DNA from: Hirundichthys speculiger
Lineage: Eukaryota; Chordata; Actinopteri; Beloniformes; Exocoetidae
Assembly: GCA_018398805.1 (NCBI GenBank)
Contig: JAGFBZ010000934.1
Coordinates: forward strand, 636,963 to 700,962
DNA: 64,000 nucleotides
Direction: 5' to 3'
Shown here piece by piece: positions 12,701 to 25,330 of the stretch; position 1 is the first letter of the stretch, and each line of letters starts with the position of its first letter. A program made the position numbers and the translations under genes. The notes below the pieces were generated by a model. That model saw nothing but the letters and a program-made list of their open reading frames with translations. It had not been told where the DNA came from and made no database searches.

Positions 12701-15700
12701 TTTTTATTTTTTGGTAGTGGAGGTGGTGGGGATTGGAGCACTTTGAATGGCCCGGTTCTAGAAAACAGCACCACCAGTCTGATTGCCCCTCATGTTGAGA
12801 ATCCTCTAAGACAGCTTGTTTCAGTGAAGAACTGTCGTATTTCCTTTTCCACATCAGAAAAGACAAAGCTATTTTTTTTTTCAAATGAACATATCCATTT
12901 TCTTTGCTGAATCAGTAATGAGAGTCTTTCCTTTCTCTGTATCAATGTCAGCCCTTACAATTTTGCAGTTCAGTCTGAATTGATGAATATTAATAGTTGA
13001 TTTCTAATTCTCTTTGTGCTAAAACACACACGATGCTGGTGACGGATAAAAGGGTTGGACAATGGGAGGACGGATCAGTCAGTTAACCACAGCTGCTCAC
13101 ATTCCAGTACTGGAGTCCACCATTAGTGATCCTGACTTCCCACAGAAGCTGAATGACTGGAAAGGTCTTGAGAAGACGCATCAGAGTCTGAGACGGCATC
13201 AATCTGCTTCACACCACAAGGAAAATAAACTGCAGTATCTCTCTGGTGCATACACAGAAATTATTTCTGTTTGTCTTTTGTTCTACGACAGTCTTTAATA
13301 CGGTGGTGTAACCGAGCTGCCTCGTTGTATGTTATAATAGTTGAGGTGGATTTGACTGAAGAAGAAGAATGAGGCTGTTCAGATAAACGACAGACCACAA
13401 TAAAGAGAAGTCGTAAACAAGATTCGAGAACTCCCATTTCATTTTAAAACCAAAGTATTGCTTTTCCATTGAGGTAAATCAAGAGCAGCTTGGTCTAAAA
13501 GCATCTTTTATTGTTAGTCTTTGCTCAAGCAGCGTTGGTATCCCCTGCTTGAGCTTGGTACCCATCAAACGAGCCTCCCAATGCTCGGTTCATATCAACG
13601 GTAGATTGAAGTCTATCTACCTTTACACATTTGCCTACTTCCATTCCTAATGACCGGATATTTCTGAGCCATCCTCGGCTCATGATGAGTAATCCGAAAA
13701 TCCTTTCCAACTCCGTGTTAAGCTAGAGCCGAGCAACAAGCTTTCACAGCTGTCTCCCCGGCTTCGCTTTAACAGGTACTGCATGTCTGGCTCCACGACG
13801 CCGACAGGAGTGACGGGGGCTGACGAACACGACGCTCATTGACTCACAATGTCAAGAGACGACGCGCTGAAGAAGAACAGCGAGAGGGAAGGGGGGGCTG
13901 TCACGCCTCGTAGCCGTCCTTCTCACTCTTCTACACCCTACCTCGCCCCTCCTCCCCCCCCCACCTTTCCTCCCTTTATGTTAATAGTCTCCTCTGAGCA
14001 AGAAGACAGCGGATGATGCTCCGTTAGACAAAAAAAATCAATGTTAGAGTCTCTCTCACACCCAGGCAGCGTCTCTTACTCTCATTGCTGCTGTTGAAGA
14101 CGAGGAGAGGACAGTTGCCGACAAAGATTGGGAATTTAAGTATTATCAAAGATTAGAAGTGACAAAAAAAATGCAAGGAGAGAGTCCAGTTTCAGCTTGA
14201 ACTGCCTACAAACACACACACACACATCGCCTGTGTGACCCATTTGAATCACATATCCCACCCGTTTGATTCATTTTTTAATTAAGCGTGAGAAACACAG
14301 AAATGGGGTAAGAAAAGGAGATAGAGAAACTGAGAGAGAGAGAGAGAGATTTATGGCCTTGAACCAATGCAGTGCCATCTCGCTCTAACTTATCTGGGCT
14401 CTGCCAGGCATAGTCATGAGCACTTAACCTTGCAGTGAACGCCACCCATCATCAGCGCTTTACAAAAAGGCTAGCCACATTCTTCTCTGTCCACAACCGC
14501 CCCATCACCCAACCTGCACCCAATCTTTGCGTTGTCCTTCAACAGATGCTCGTACCCGTGATTAACCTGCGCCGCCATCAAGTTTCTGTAGCGACAGCAG
14601 AGGCCTTGAAAGAAAGCAGCCTTCGCCATCTGGAGCGCAACATCACAGTGTGTCGCTAATCCTCTGTAGCCAGTTTACAGAACATTTCACACTTTGTGCA
14701 GCGGTACACAAACTTCAAAGGAAGAGTTTGTTAACCAAATATTTATCTTCATTAAATATGCCTTTCTGTTTCATTTTTTGAATGATTATATAACAGTTGG
14801 CCAGGAGATATGTCAGGACTGTTGATCCTCAGCATCTCACAGCTGCGATCAAGCCCTATAATTCCAAACTCATGTGTGGACCACGGCCCCTGAGAGTGTT
14901 TGTTTCTTCCAGCTTTCTGATGAGCAGCCATTGTTGAATCCTGCTGAGACCGACTAATTGACTCGCCTGAAAAATTAATGGATCGCTTAACAGCATTTTT
15001 GTGTTTGTGTTTGGAAAACACAGGTGCAAATCTCGCGTGGTGGCAAATGTTTAATTGATGTAGCCATATGATGATGCTTAGGACAGAAGAAAAAAAATAA
15101 AATAAAAACAAGGGAAAGTGACAGTTAAATTATTTACTTGAAGCAAAAGTGAAAAAAAAATAAAACAGAACCAACTCACCAGCTGAAACAAAAATATGGA
15201 ACTATTTCATTAACGGTGGTACTGACCAATTATCAAATATTAGGTGCTAATCAACTGTTTGCAAAAGCTTTTACAAAACAAGATCAAATATTACGCTTGA
15301 TGGCCTGTGTTTCGGTCCATGCCAGAGAGGCTGGATGATATTCTGAGGGAGGGATGAGAGCGCGGTGCCAGGCTGACTCTCCCCAGGTGAATCCCAGCAA
15401 TGAGCTGTGAACAAGCTGCTTTGGCCAGGCTGGCGAGCAACCTTCCACTCCCCTGAAACCTGCCTGACACTTCCACCCGGGCCAGGGAGCAGGTGGCCCA
15501 GAGCTGCAGGATAAGCCCACGGTTCTGTTTGTGGCACAGCGCTGGTGGAAAATATGAGCATGCATATTTTATCTATGCTACGCACAATCTGTAACACATG
15601 CCTTTACAGGGCAAAATCAGGGAGATAGATTGCTAAAAAAAAACAAAGAAAAAATAAAAAGGGAAGACATCCTCCTCGAGCAACTGTTTCTTTTGCTGAA

Positions 15701-16003
15701 AACTGTGATAGAAACTAAAAATCTGTTTTTTTCAAGGAGTTCCAAATGCAAAAAACTAAAAAAATGTGCCACCATTATTCAATAGGAGTTTAATTATTTC
15801 CTTGAGCATTTTGTGACCCCCTCTTCTCTCGGCCTTTCTCTCTCGTCCCCATATCTTTGTTTCCCCTCGACAACCAAAACCCTCCCACTACCCATGGGAC
15901 AAACAAAAAAAAAGAAAGAAATGGAGAGACCATTCGAATGGCCGAATTAATGTTTCCACACGATAAGCGAGCTTAATATAATGCTGACAATCACAACACT
16001 CAC
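9771..16003. other. cdh8: Intronic sequence, CpG-rich islands, no gene found
   Basis: It contains GC-rich stretches at 10260-10640, 11980-12340 and 13730-13920, with microsatellite (CA)n near 14211-14225 and (GA)n near 14331-14349. Open frames here are short and of low coding quality. It could hold enhancers, but I see no gene. Confidence 0.5.
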
Positions 16004-16261
16004 CCTGCCAACAAGAATTGGATCCGGTCCAGAAAATTCCTCCAGCACAAACATTTGATTCCAAACCCATCCTCTCTTTGCGCGGCTCAATAATTTTTGT
16101 CCTTCGCCAAGACCGCTCGCCACCACTGCAGAGCCACCAGTTTGTGTGCTTCTGGACTGGTCCGCAACTGGAGTCACAGAGACGGAGGGAATGCAAGTAA
16201 TCCACACCAGCAGCAGGGACATCCAGAGATCCATGAGCATCTCCTCGGACCGCTTTGGCAT
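16004..16261 (-). CDS. cdh8: Cadherin-8-like type II cadherin, first coding exon
   Basis: The exon encodes 86 residues that open a classical type II cadherin, a calcium-dependent homophilic cell-adhesion protein of neural tissue. Residues 1-8 read MPKRSEEM. A hydrophobic signal segment (about residues 12-28, LWMSLLLVWITCIPS) and a short prodomain of about 35 residues follow. The furin-type site RAKR is at residues 60-63, with GWVWNQMFVLEEF directly after it, including the two N-terminal Trp residues (GWVW) that mark type II cadherins. The exon ends in ILVGR at a GTGAGT donor (16003 downward). Known family structure: this exon precedes the remainder of EC1, which lies in the next exon. The start motif MPxRxxEMLxDLW and the prodomain length match CDH8 better than CDH11 or CDH6. 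No further cadherin exon was found at 1-16 kb, so the next intron is at least 16 kb long. The family call is strong; the paralogue call is good but from memory. Confidence 0.85.
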
Positions 16262-16535
16262 CCTGTCGTTGACTGTTTTGTTTGTTTGTTTGTTTGTTTG
16301 CTTCAGGAGATGCGCCTGTCTCTTCTTCCCACCCCCCCACCCCTCCTCCTTTCAGATCAACAGCTCCTTCTTAGATAACAAGAAAAGGTTACTTGTGTCC
16401 TCTTTGAACGGCAGCACTCGCATTCATGGTGTGATAAAGGTCACTTGCATGGGTTGGCACACCTCCATAGCAGTTGGTGAGGGGGGGCGAGGCTCTCAGC
16501 ACAGCATCCATTTGGCTTTATTCCGAGGAGGAGAC
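16262..16535 (-). other. cdh8: Predicted 5' UTR part of cdh8 exon 2
   Basis: On the minus strand a pyrimidine-rich tract ending in CTTCCTTTTAG gives a good 3' splice site just above 16535. Sequence from there to the ATG at 16261 would be untranslated. The ATG context is GACAGGATGCC. The segment contains a (TTTG)n run on the plus strand near 16277-16300. The boundary is a prediction from splice signals only. Confidence 0.4.
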
Positions 16536-18416
16536 CTAAAAGGAAGCAATCACAGTTTGTTAGTTTCCTTTTAGTCTGGCGAGTAGTAGTTGTCAGGAGC
16601 TGGGAAGGAGAGAGGGGACATGGGGATAACAAAGTAGAGTCAGATAAACATTTGAACAAGTCTTATGTGACATTCAGAATCTGTTTGTAAGGCTACTCCC
16701 CCCCCCCCCCCGCCCATAAAAAAACAGTTTTATTTAAAGAGGAAATTTTCATCATTATAAATGATCTATCTGACCCTTCTTCTAAATCTTGTTTTCACAT
16801 GATCCTGCTACAACAGAACAACCAATGGGTGCAGGTCTGTAGTCTGAGGCGATTCAGCTCACCATATCAGATTGCTTTTCTTTAATCTGGGGATTATCCC
16901 GGTAAGATTTTCAGAAATTACATGTTCTTTATAATTCATTTTGTGACAATACATGTCAGGTTCAGTATTGTTGCAGACTAAAATCCAATTCTTCAGATAT
17001 GCATGCATGCAGTGGTGCCAGACCGGCTGTAGATGAAGCATGTCAACAGAGCTGTAGCTAACTGATATCAAAGTAATCCAGATTAGATCATTTTGAAATA
17101 TACTGTTTATTCACTGAGTCAAATATGGAATATTAGACTACACTGGGACTGCTGCCTTTGATAAGCATGTACATAAAGTTGTTGTTTTTTTTCCCCTCTC
17201 TCTATCTCATTTTTCTGTAATCTGTAATCAAACAAATGATTAGATCCATCAGAAAACACATATAACATAAATGGCTTATAGTGTAGATTTTGCACTTCAG
17301 TCAGAAAATAAAACAAAACAAAAACAAAAAATAAAATAAAATAAACAGAGATGGACACAATGGTCAGCTTTTAGTTGTGTTCAGCTAAAACTGATGCAGC
17401 GACTTGCTCTCACTGCAGCGAACAGCTCACTTCCAGCAGTGTCTGTGTTAGTTCTGTTAACTTTAGCGACACACATTAGGTCACTGTGGTCGTTATGCTG
17501 GACGGGTAGTGCGTTACATTTCCAAGGACAAAAGCTGAGTAAAATTCCACCTGAAGCCATCTGCAGCATCATAAAGTGTGGGAAGATCCGAGTTACCGTG
17601 ACACTGACGTGGAAAGTAAAATATGTAGCAGCACGCTCATAGAATAAATGAAAAAAAAAAAAGAATCTAAATGATAATGAGAAAATCAGGGGCAAATATC
17701 AGCGGAAAAAGAAACTGCATTTCAATCTAATATTTGACAATAAACATTTTGTATTAGAATGCCAACGGATTTTCATATTGGGTATTCTAACTCTGGCGTC
17801 CAAGTGAGCGTGCGTTTCAGCACCACGATGGAAAGACAGCTCTCTTCTGGAGAGCAGCCGGCTCCTTCAGAACCTTGGACAGCTCAGCCGCTGATGGAGC
17901 GGAGGAGCTGTCCGAGGTTCTGAAGGAGACCTTCCCTTTCATTTTCAGTGATCTCTCCTCCCCCCAGAAAAATGATATCAATAAAGTTAGAAGCTTGTGC
18001 TCTCTTGTAATGGTTCTAAGACGGCCAGTGGAACGGAACAGCTCACATTCGCCCTTTCTGAAGTTTCACCCTTCGAGGAGCCGGCGTTTCTCATCAGTCC
18101 GTCTTTGCGCGTCAACAGTGGAGTTGGAGCGCAGGGGAAGTCCACATTTCAGAACATAAGCTGCGTGAATTTACCACATTACAGACAGAGACCGGAGTAA
18201 GATGATTTAAAAAAAAAGGTAGTCTAAGTTGCACCAGTCTCAGCAGACTTGCTCCATGAAACCTCTCTGATGTAAATGTGCGCTATAATTCGCGCTGAAT
18301 CCGCGTGATGCAAAGAGGCGAGAAGTCCTGTTCAACCTCTCCGCAAAACCCCCCATGAATTCCAGTTAAGAGCCTACCTGTTAGGTTTACACATCACGGA
18401 AGCGGGTTGTACTTAC
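16536..18416 (-). other. cdh8: Predicted first intron of cdh8
   Basis: It lies between the predicted acceptor at 16535 and the predicted donor at 18416. It includes a poly-C/G run near 16697-16713 and the hairpin at 17862-17928. No transposon was recognised. Confidence 0.35.
17862..17928 (+). repeat. Long near-perfect hairpin upstream of cdh8
   Basis: A 24-nt arm (17862-17885) is the reverse complement of 17905-17928 apart from one position, which would be a G-U pair in plus-strand RNA. The 19-nt centre can form a further 5-bp stem (CCGCT/AGCGG) with a 5-nt loop. It lies within the first cdh8 intron or promoter region. It is not a recognised transposon end. Confidence 0.7.
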
Positions 18417-18860
18417 TCGCAGGACTTAGATTGTCTTTTGCTGCTGCATTATTTCATCCGTTTTCCCTCCCTTTCAAAATCCGCCAAAAAACTCCATTTG
18501 GTTTCAGTCGAGGTGGCGGGGGGGAAGAGCAAAACACGAAGCGGCGAAAAAACGTGGAAATCCTCCGTGCAGCCTCGTCGGTGCGCAGTGACAGTGTTGG
18601 GCTTGTAGTTAAGAGCTCCGACAGGCTCGCTGGCCGCCTGGAAAAGTGAGGAGGAGATGGAGGAGAGATGCGCGAGGGCGAAGAGAGCCTCCCTCCACAG
18701 CGCTCATTGGGTTGATGAGGAGTCGGGTCAACAGGCGCACAAATGAATGCGCGCCGCTCTGCACAGGCACGGACGCAGAAAGGTTATCGTCTCACGTCGT
18801 CGGCTGCAGCTGTAGATTTTCATTTGGTTCGTACAGATACGATGTCCTTTTTTAGTGTGT
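18417..18860 (-). other. cdh8: Candidate 5' non-coding exon and promoter region of cdh8
   Basis: This GC-rich, CpG-containing stretch contrasts with the AT-rich surroundings. On the minus strand it ends in a strong donor, CTGCGA|GTAAGTAC (donor at 18416 downward), which could join the acceptor at 16535. A second usable donor, CAG|GTAGGC, lies near 18377. It contains no conserved coding frame. The transcription start cannot be placed from sequence alone. Inference: first untranslated exon plus core promoter of the cadherin gene. Confidence 0.35.
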
Positions 18861-21076
18861 TTTATTTGTGTTTTATTTTATTTCTGACTCCTCTTTTTTT
18901 TTGTTGCGCCAAAGACGCTTGAGTTGGTCGTGGCTCTTCACGGTGAGCTGTGAAATAACATTGACTAGGTGACCAGTAAAACGAAGCCTGGACTGCTCAT
19001 TTACAGTCAAGCGAGAGGGTTAACCAGTTAATCATATTATACACAGTCTGCCCCTTTCGGTACAAAGAAAAGCGAGAAACGATTCTGTCCATCCAGGCTT
19101 ATTTCATTTCCCAGCACTTATACAGTTATGTGCTTGAATTCATTTATACTCTTGGTTGAAAAGGAATTGTGCGACAAAAAAAAGGAGGGGGGGGATAAAT
19201 TCTATGCTATAAAAAGAAAAGTAGAGAGAGAAGTGTTACAGGGGTATTATTACGACAGTTAGTGAAAAGGTCATGCTCATCACTGTGTAAGTGAACGCAC
19301 GTGTGCGTGAGGGAGTGTGTGAATGACAGCAGAGGGGGCCCATGCTGCCGTCCACGGAGGGGGCCCTCTAGTGTTTGTGCGGCTACTTGGCAGCAGAGGA
19401 GAAGGCCTTCGGGGAGAGAAGCAGGAAATGAAACCCAGTAAAGTGCTTGACACCTAATATATGACTATAAGAAAAATAAAAAAAAAGTACTATATTCTCT
19501 TATGATCCACAAATGAGCCAACACTGCGCCAGCATCCCTTTGTTCCAGTCGTCATGTCGCTTCTCCACCACCTTGTCTCAGTGCTTGCGTGATTTCAACA
19601 TGCATTATCGGTGGTCGAAAGGCTTTGCTTGAGAGCACAGCATGTTATTGTGCCTCGGCACCTCAAAACAGCTTATTCCTTGTAGGCTTTGCGTGCTGGA
19701 GGCCTTTTGACCTAAGTGTCACAGATCCCAATTAGTAAAGACATCAAGTCTAGCATTATTTATTTCTGTACCATTTAATCTCCCTCCCACTCATGCCTTG
19801 ATGCTGCAGCTGCATTTCAGGCGGGAATTCTCCAATCATCTTTTTTAAAAGCCCCTGCTGCATAATGCATTAGGCTGTAAATGTTGAGGCATGTTGCTCT
19901 TTCTCAGTCTAAATGAAGATTTCATTGATGGACAGTCGGCGCACACTGGCTCTGCGTGGATAGAGATAAATGTATGAAAACTGCTCCAGGGTAGCTGTTC
20001 ATTTAAAATCCCTCTAAGTGTTAAAGTAAATAAAAAAGCCAAAGAGCACATCTTAGTAATTGAAGTCAGTGCTTCTCAAATGCAGTATGTTTTGGTGCTT
20101 CTTCAGTTGTGCATATTTGCAATGGCTAACACAACACCAGACTTCAAAGAAACATTACTAAACACAACACTGCCCTTAAAATCAGCATTACTATCATTCA
20201 TCGTATGTTCTGGTTAAAAGCTCCACTAAGATGAAACAAATCTGAAGCAAACTAATCACTGAAAATCTTTTTTGCAGACTTTTGTGAAATCTGGAAGGTT
20301 GCAGCTTCAAATGAGTGATTAATTCCACTGACATTGGCCCTGCCAGTGATCTAATATCAAATGATTTCGAAAAAGGCAAAGTAAGTGAAGGGGAAATGGT
20401 CTTTAGAGCCTAAGCATTTTCAAACGATCATTAGTTATTCCTTTGTCAGGAGTATTAATCACAGAGCTGTTGCAGTGTGTAGCACAGGCTCACATGTTGA
20501 CAAGTTACCGCCTCACCAACTGCCAGCGTATCCAAAGTTTGTGGTTTCTTTTATTTTTCTTTTCTTTCTTTCTTCTTTTTTTAACCTCACTGGCCTACAC
20601 CACTCCCACCAGTTTGACCAAGATTGCAGTCTTGTTTATTTAAAATGGCACTGTGTCTGAGATAAGAGAACTAAAAAAACTAAGTATCTGAAGCTAGACA
20701 TGAACTTAGTATCACTTCAGTGAATATTTTGTTTCAGAAGGTGGACTATTGTTTCTTTGTGAACATTTGGATTGTATTGTAGTACATTTATTTAAATATA
20801 CTAGTTTTTCTATTTATTTATTTTTTTATATTTGATGGATACTAGCATAATGTTAGCCATAATCTTAGAATATGTCAGGTCACAAAGGATCCACCTGATG
20901 CAGTCTTCTCAGCCTGAGAAATGGGACAGCCCATGTTGCACTGCTTTGATATAATTTGCTTTGAAATGCAGCCTTCAAAGCCCCTGAATTGGGACATAGC
21001 TAAAGCTTCCAATGCATTAGATTCCAGTTAGTCAAACACTCCAAGAAACCAAGTAAACTGCTTTTGAGAAGTCTTA
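18861..21076. other. Intergenic sequence upstream of cdh8
   Basis: No coding frame or transposon was recognised. The first 600 bases remain moderately CpG-rich and may be promoter-proximal for the minus-strand cadherin gene. Confidence 0.5.
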
Positions 21077-21960
21077 GCCACTTTATTAGGAACATATGTT
21101 CAATGGCTTGTTAACACTAATCGCAAATCGGCCAATCACATGCAGCTCAATGCATTTAGGCATGTAAACATGGTCAAGATGACCTGCTGAAGTTCAAACC
21201 AGCATCAGAATGGAGAAGGAAGGTGATTTAAAGTGGCTTTGAACGTGGCCTGGTTGTTGGTGCCAAACAGGGTTGTCTGTGTGTTTCAGATCTACTGGGA
21301 TTTTCACACACAGACGTCTCTATGGTTTACAGAGAATGTTTCAAAAATATCCAATGAGTCCCAGTTTGAGTGGACAAAAGTTTGTGGTAGATGCCAGGGG
21401 TCAGATGGAAATGGGCAGACTTGTCTGAGATGATAGAAAGACAACAGTAACTCAAACAACCACTTGTCATATCCAGGCTATGCAGGATAGCATCTCTGAA
21501 CGTACAACATTTCAAACCTTGAAGCAGATGGGCTACGGCAGCAGAAGACCACATCGGGCGCCACTCCTGTCAGCTAAGAACAGGAAACGGAGGCTTAAAT
21601 TCACAGAGGCTCAGGAAAACAATGGACAATGGAAGATTGGAAAAATGTTACCTGGTCTGAACAACATGAAAGCACGGATCCATGCTACCTCGTATCAACG
21701 GCTCAGGCTGCTGGTGGTGATAATGGTAATGGTGTCCACAGTTTGGACCCATTAAGACCAACTGAGCATGGTTTAAACGCCACAGCCTACCTGGCTATTG
21801 TTGCTGACCACGTCCATCCCTCTATGACCACAGTGGACCATCATCTGATGGATACTTCCAGCAGGATAAAGCACCATATCACAAAGCTCAAATCATCTCA
21901 AACATAACAATAAGTTCTCTGTACTCCAGTGGCTTCCACAGTCACCAGGTCTGAGTTTAA
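21077..21960 (+). mobile_element. Decayed Tc1-like transposon with transposase remains
   Basis: It begins with CCACTTTATTAGGAACAT and continues through the blocks of a common fish Tc1-like element. Broken frames include SISERTTFQTLKQMGYGSRR and LLSAKNRKRRLKFTEAQ, matching the helix-turn-helix and linker region of Tc1 transposases. Further on, ATAYLAIVADHVHPSMTT-type sequence is from the catalytic domain. Many frameshifts and internal deletions are present, and the right end is missing after about 21960. Confidence 0.8.
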
Positions 21961-24299
21961 AACGATCAAAAAGGTGGCCCATTATGCTCTATAATATACA
22001 TTTTATATCTACATTTTAACTAAATGAGGCATTTTTTGCTTTTGTATAATAAGGTTGCCTATTTCATTAACATGTTTTAAATACATATAATGAATTATTT
22101 GCATAAACATCTGAAGGTATTCAGGCCAGTAATCCAGATGTAGCACATGTTTACATCAGGGATCCTCTCTGTCCTGAAGGTTGAATGTTGCTCCTGCCGT
22201 GTAACTTGTTTAAAGGGGAAAAAAATAATGTATTATTATGATGTAATCAGAATCAAAGCTCGTTGTGGAAGGTGCAAAAAATAAAATGTTGCATATATGG
22301 GGGTCAGTGACTTACATGAACCCCTAGAAGTAGAGACATCCAGATCAGAAGGATACAACATTTAACCCATCTAGTGGCATTTCACTGTTGAGGTAAAAAA
22401 AAAAAAAAAAAAAAAAAAGAGGATTAAAAAAAAAAATCACACTACAGCTTAAAAGGAAATGGGACTACTGGGAGCAATGCTCATTCACTTCATCTTCCCA
22501 GGATTTCGAAGGTGATCCAGAGATTTCAACTCCTGTGGGTTTCCTCCTGGCACAAATGTGTTTCACTAATGTTTTGTCTATTGCCATAATCTGTAGGGCA
22601 AAAGAAAGGTTAAAATGACAATATCAGTGAGTTACAATGCAGCCAGCTGTTATTGTGGTCTGTGAGATAAAGGTGGGCTGGACAGAGAAACTGTCCTCTA
22701 TATATTCCTCTCAACGTTGTTCACCTGCTGTGGTCAGTGTAACATAAGTTCAACAGGGATGTGATTCATATTTACGACAGGCTGGCAAAAAAACTCAATG
22801 TTCTTTATTGTCAAGTCCCTCAAGATTAGACGTTGTATTATCAACACAGTTGAGTTGCCAGGTTGGCTCTACGCACTCACTTCCTCCAAAACTGCTCTGG
22901 CTGACTTTAAACAGTTTCTTCAAATCTCTTTAACAGCCACAGTGAATTGTTTAAAATGTCAGCGCATGCAAATCACTTCTCACCTCTTCTGAATAATAAA
23001 AGACTGCACGAAAAGTACACTGAAATTCATGCTGAGTACAATAATTATTAATAGTTATTCACACAGTCCATCCCCTCCTCACTTAAAGTAGCTAAAAAAC
23101 TTTGGGTGACGTGTATTTGAGAAAGCCGACATCTAAGTGCAACATGCGCCACATTAGCTCTCCTTTAAGTCTCACTTTAATTGGTTTCAGATTAAAGGTA
23201 ATTGATTTAGCTGATGGTTTTAAAGCTCCTGAAGATAATTAAGTGCAGTGTTGAGAATTCTGATATGTTGACATTTTGAGATTGAACAACCTGTAACGTG
23301 TGGGTACAACGTTATGTTAACTAACAGCTTAATCATGCAAATTGAAAAACGGGGCTTATTTAATTATCACTTGCCCAATCACTGGTCCTCATTAATTAGA
23401 TTGGGCTTATTTATTCATAATCACATATCTATTCCACTTACTTCCCAATTACACAGGACAGGTTTTCAGCCCCCTGCTGATAAAACAAACCTTAATGCCA
23501 TTCCTGCTTCGTTAGAGGATGCGTGTAACGAGATGTTAAGGGCATGGACGGACAAATGAGCAGCCAACTTTGAAGAGCAGCAGAGGACTGCGGTGACATT
23601 TTATGTAAGTACATCCTATAAGTATGTATCCTACTCTTGAAAAGTTTCTTGAACGTATCTCACTGATTTCTTTTCTTCTTCTTTTTTGTTTCGTGCTTTT
23701 GAATTCCCTGTTTGAAACAAGCTTATCACACCTTTCAAAAAAAAAACCCAACATTCTGTTAAAGTATTTCACATCTATGTTTCAAAAGAGGCTTTTATTT
23801 AGAGAAGAATTCTGACTGGAGCTCTGTGACGGCTGTGATCATATAGCATGTTTGGAGTTTACTTCCACAATCTGCTGGTGCTGGATTGAAGGGATTTCCT
23901 TCTTTACCTGTGAGGTACGCCTCATGCCACATGGCTTCCACAGAAACTCAGTTGCACTGGACATGTTTAGATGATCATTTGCAAATTCTGATGCAGGAAT
24001 TTGAAGAGATTAGAAGGAGTGGTTTTATGATAAGCTTTGCTCTGAAGGTCATGTTTGTGTCACACCTGAGCAGGTAAAACTAAATGGTGGAACAGTTCGA
24101 TCTTCTCCAGGGTGTTTTGGAGTCAAAATGGGGATGATGTCAATTTGCCTTCATAAAAACACAGAGAAAATGACCTGAGGAAAATGACACGGTCTTCCAG
24201 GTAAACAAGGTCTCCACCATCTCTGTCAGGTGCACTCAGGTTTCAGGTTTTGGCCCGGCCTTTTCATGTTATTTGTTCATATACAAGAATTCCTGCAAC
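21961..24299. other. Intergenic sequence, nothing assigned
   Basis: It contains a poly-A run at 22397-22419. No gene or classifiable transposon could be recognised. Confidence 0.5.
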
Positions 24300-25330
24300 A
24301 TGTTCCAAAAATATTACGAGTGAGACTGTTTAGGGCCAAGAATGAGGTAATAAATAAATAGATAGATAAGACTGGTGATAACAAGTGCAAAAGCAGTCCT
24401 TCAAGGAATCTGCAGAAATGGGCAAATATCCTTCAGATTGCAAAACACATGGGAGAGAAAAATCACTGAACTCTTGACAAAAAAAAAAAAAGAAAGTTTC
24501 CCAAAGATTGGAAGACATTTGAATATTTCTGCCCCAACTGTGCATAATATTAATAAATGAATCATGGAATCTGAAGAAATTTTAAAGAGAAAAGAGGAAA
24601 AGCACAAGTCTAGGCTGGACACTCATGACCTCTGACCTCCCCTGCAGCACCGGATCAAGAACCAATGGGGTTCAGTTGCTCGTGTGACAAGAAGGAGAGG
24701 ACTTTAGGAAACCCTTGTTAATTCAAAGTTTTATATATATAAATCCCACTTGAAAATGTTTTGTGCACAAAGGATGGATCGAGTTCACCTTTTTGACACG
24801 CCTCCTGCCTCTGAGGCATCTGGGATGGACCATCACTCAGTGGGACCACATTTGTGGTCAGACACATCAGTATCTCAAGTCTATTTGGCAGGAAACAGGC
24901 TCTGTGTCCTCCAGACCAAAAACAAAAAAGCCCATCAATATTGGTATCAGGAACAAGTCCAAAAGCCAGGTTCTGATGGTACAGGGTCTCATCAGTACCC
25001 TCAACAAAGTACCTCTGTGATGCCAGCATTTACAGAGAAAGACACAGAGATTTTAAAGGATAACATGCTGCCTTCAAGATAACCTCAATTTCCAGGGATG
25101 TTACCGCATTTTTTCAGTGGGACAATGCAAACCTGCATTCTGCACATATTATATCGGTACGGCTAAGGCAGAAGAGGGTATGGCTGCTGGACTGGCCCAC
25201 CTGCGGTGCTGCCCTGCCCCCAGTAGTGGGAATGTGAATGTTCAGATCATTTTGAAACCAAAAGTGCAAGAACAACCACGACTGTTGCACAACTTAAGAG
25301 CCAAAAAAGTTTAATTCCACAGTATCCTCA
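24300..25330 (+). mobile_element. Decayed Tc1/mariner-type transposon
   Basis: Fragments such as FPKIGRHLNISAPTVHNINK (helix-turn-helix) and, near 25050-25200, sequence corresponding to the LPSR/FQ-D-NA..H catalytic region of Tc1-family transposases can be followed through several frameshifts. It belongs to the same family as the copy at 54390-55725, in the opposite orientation. The termini are eroded. Confidence 0.65.

Larger units (their letters stand above)
1..16003 (-). other. cdh8: Large intron of cdh8, with repeats and non-coding sequence
   Basis: Inferred from the first coding exon at 16004-16261 and the absence of any other cadherin exon downstream of it. It holds repeats listed separately: a MITE at 461, microsatellites, a hAT at 5078, a Tc1 fragment near 9505. 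Several AT-poor, motif-rich stretches (about 1500-2020, 8880-9230, 10260-10700, 11980-12430, 13500-14100) look like non-coding regulatory DNA of the kind common in introns of developmental genes. They show no convincing coding frame. Confidence 0.55.

Noticed and set aside
1..16003. Further cadherin exons (rest of EC1 onward)
   Set aside because: Looked for DINDNAP-type and LDREE-type coding on the minus strand and found none; the next exon is outside the window.
15888..16340. 150-codon minus-strand frame overlapping the cadherin exon
   Set aside because: Different frame of the same strand; the cadherin frame (16004-16261) explains the conservation.
17875..18159. 94-codon plus-strand frame at the hairpin
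   Set aside because: Its openness follows from the inverted repeat and GC content; no similarity to a known protein.
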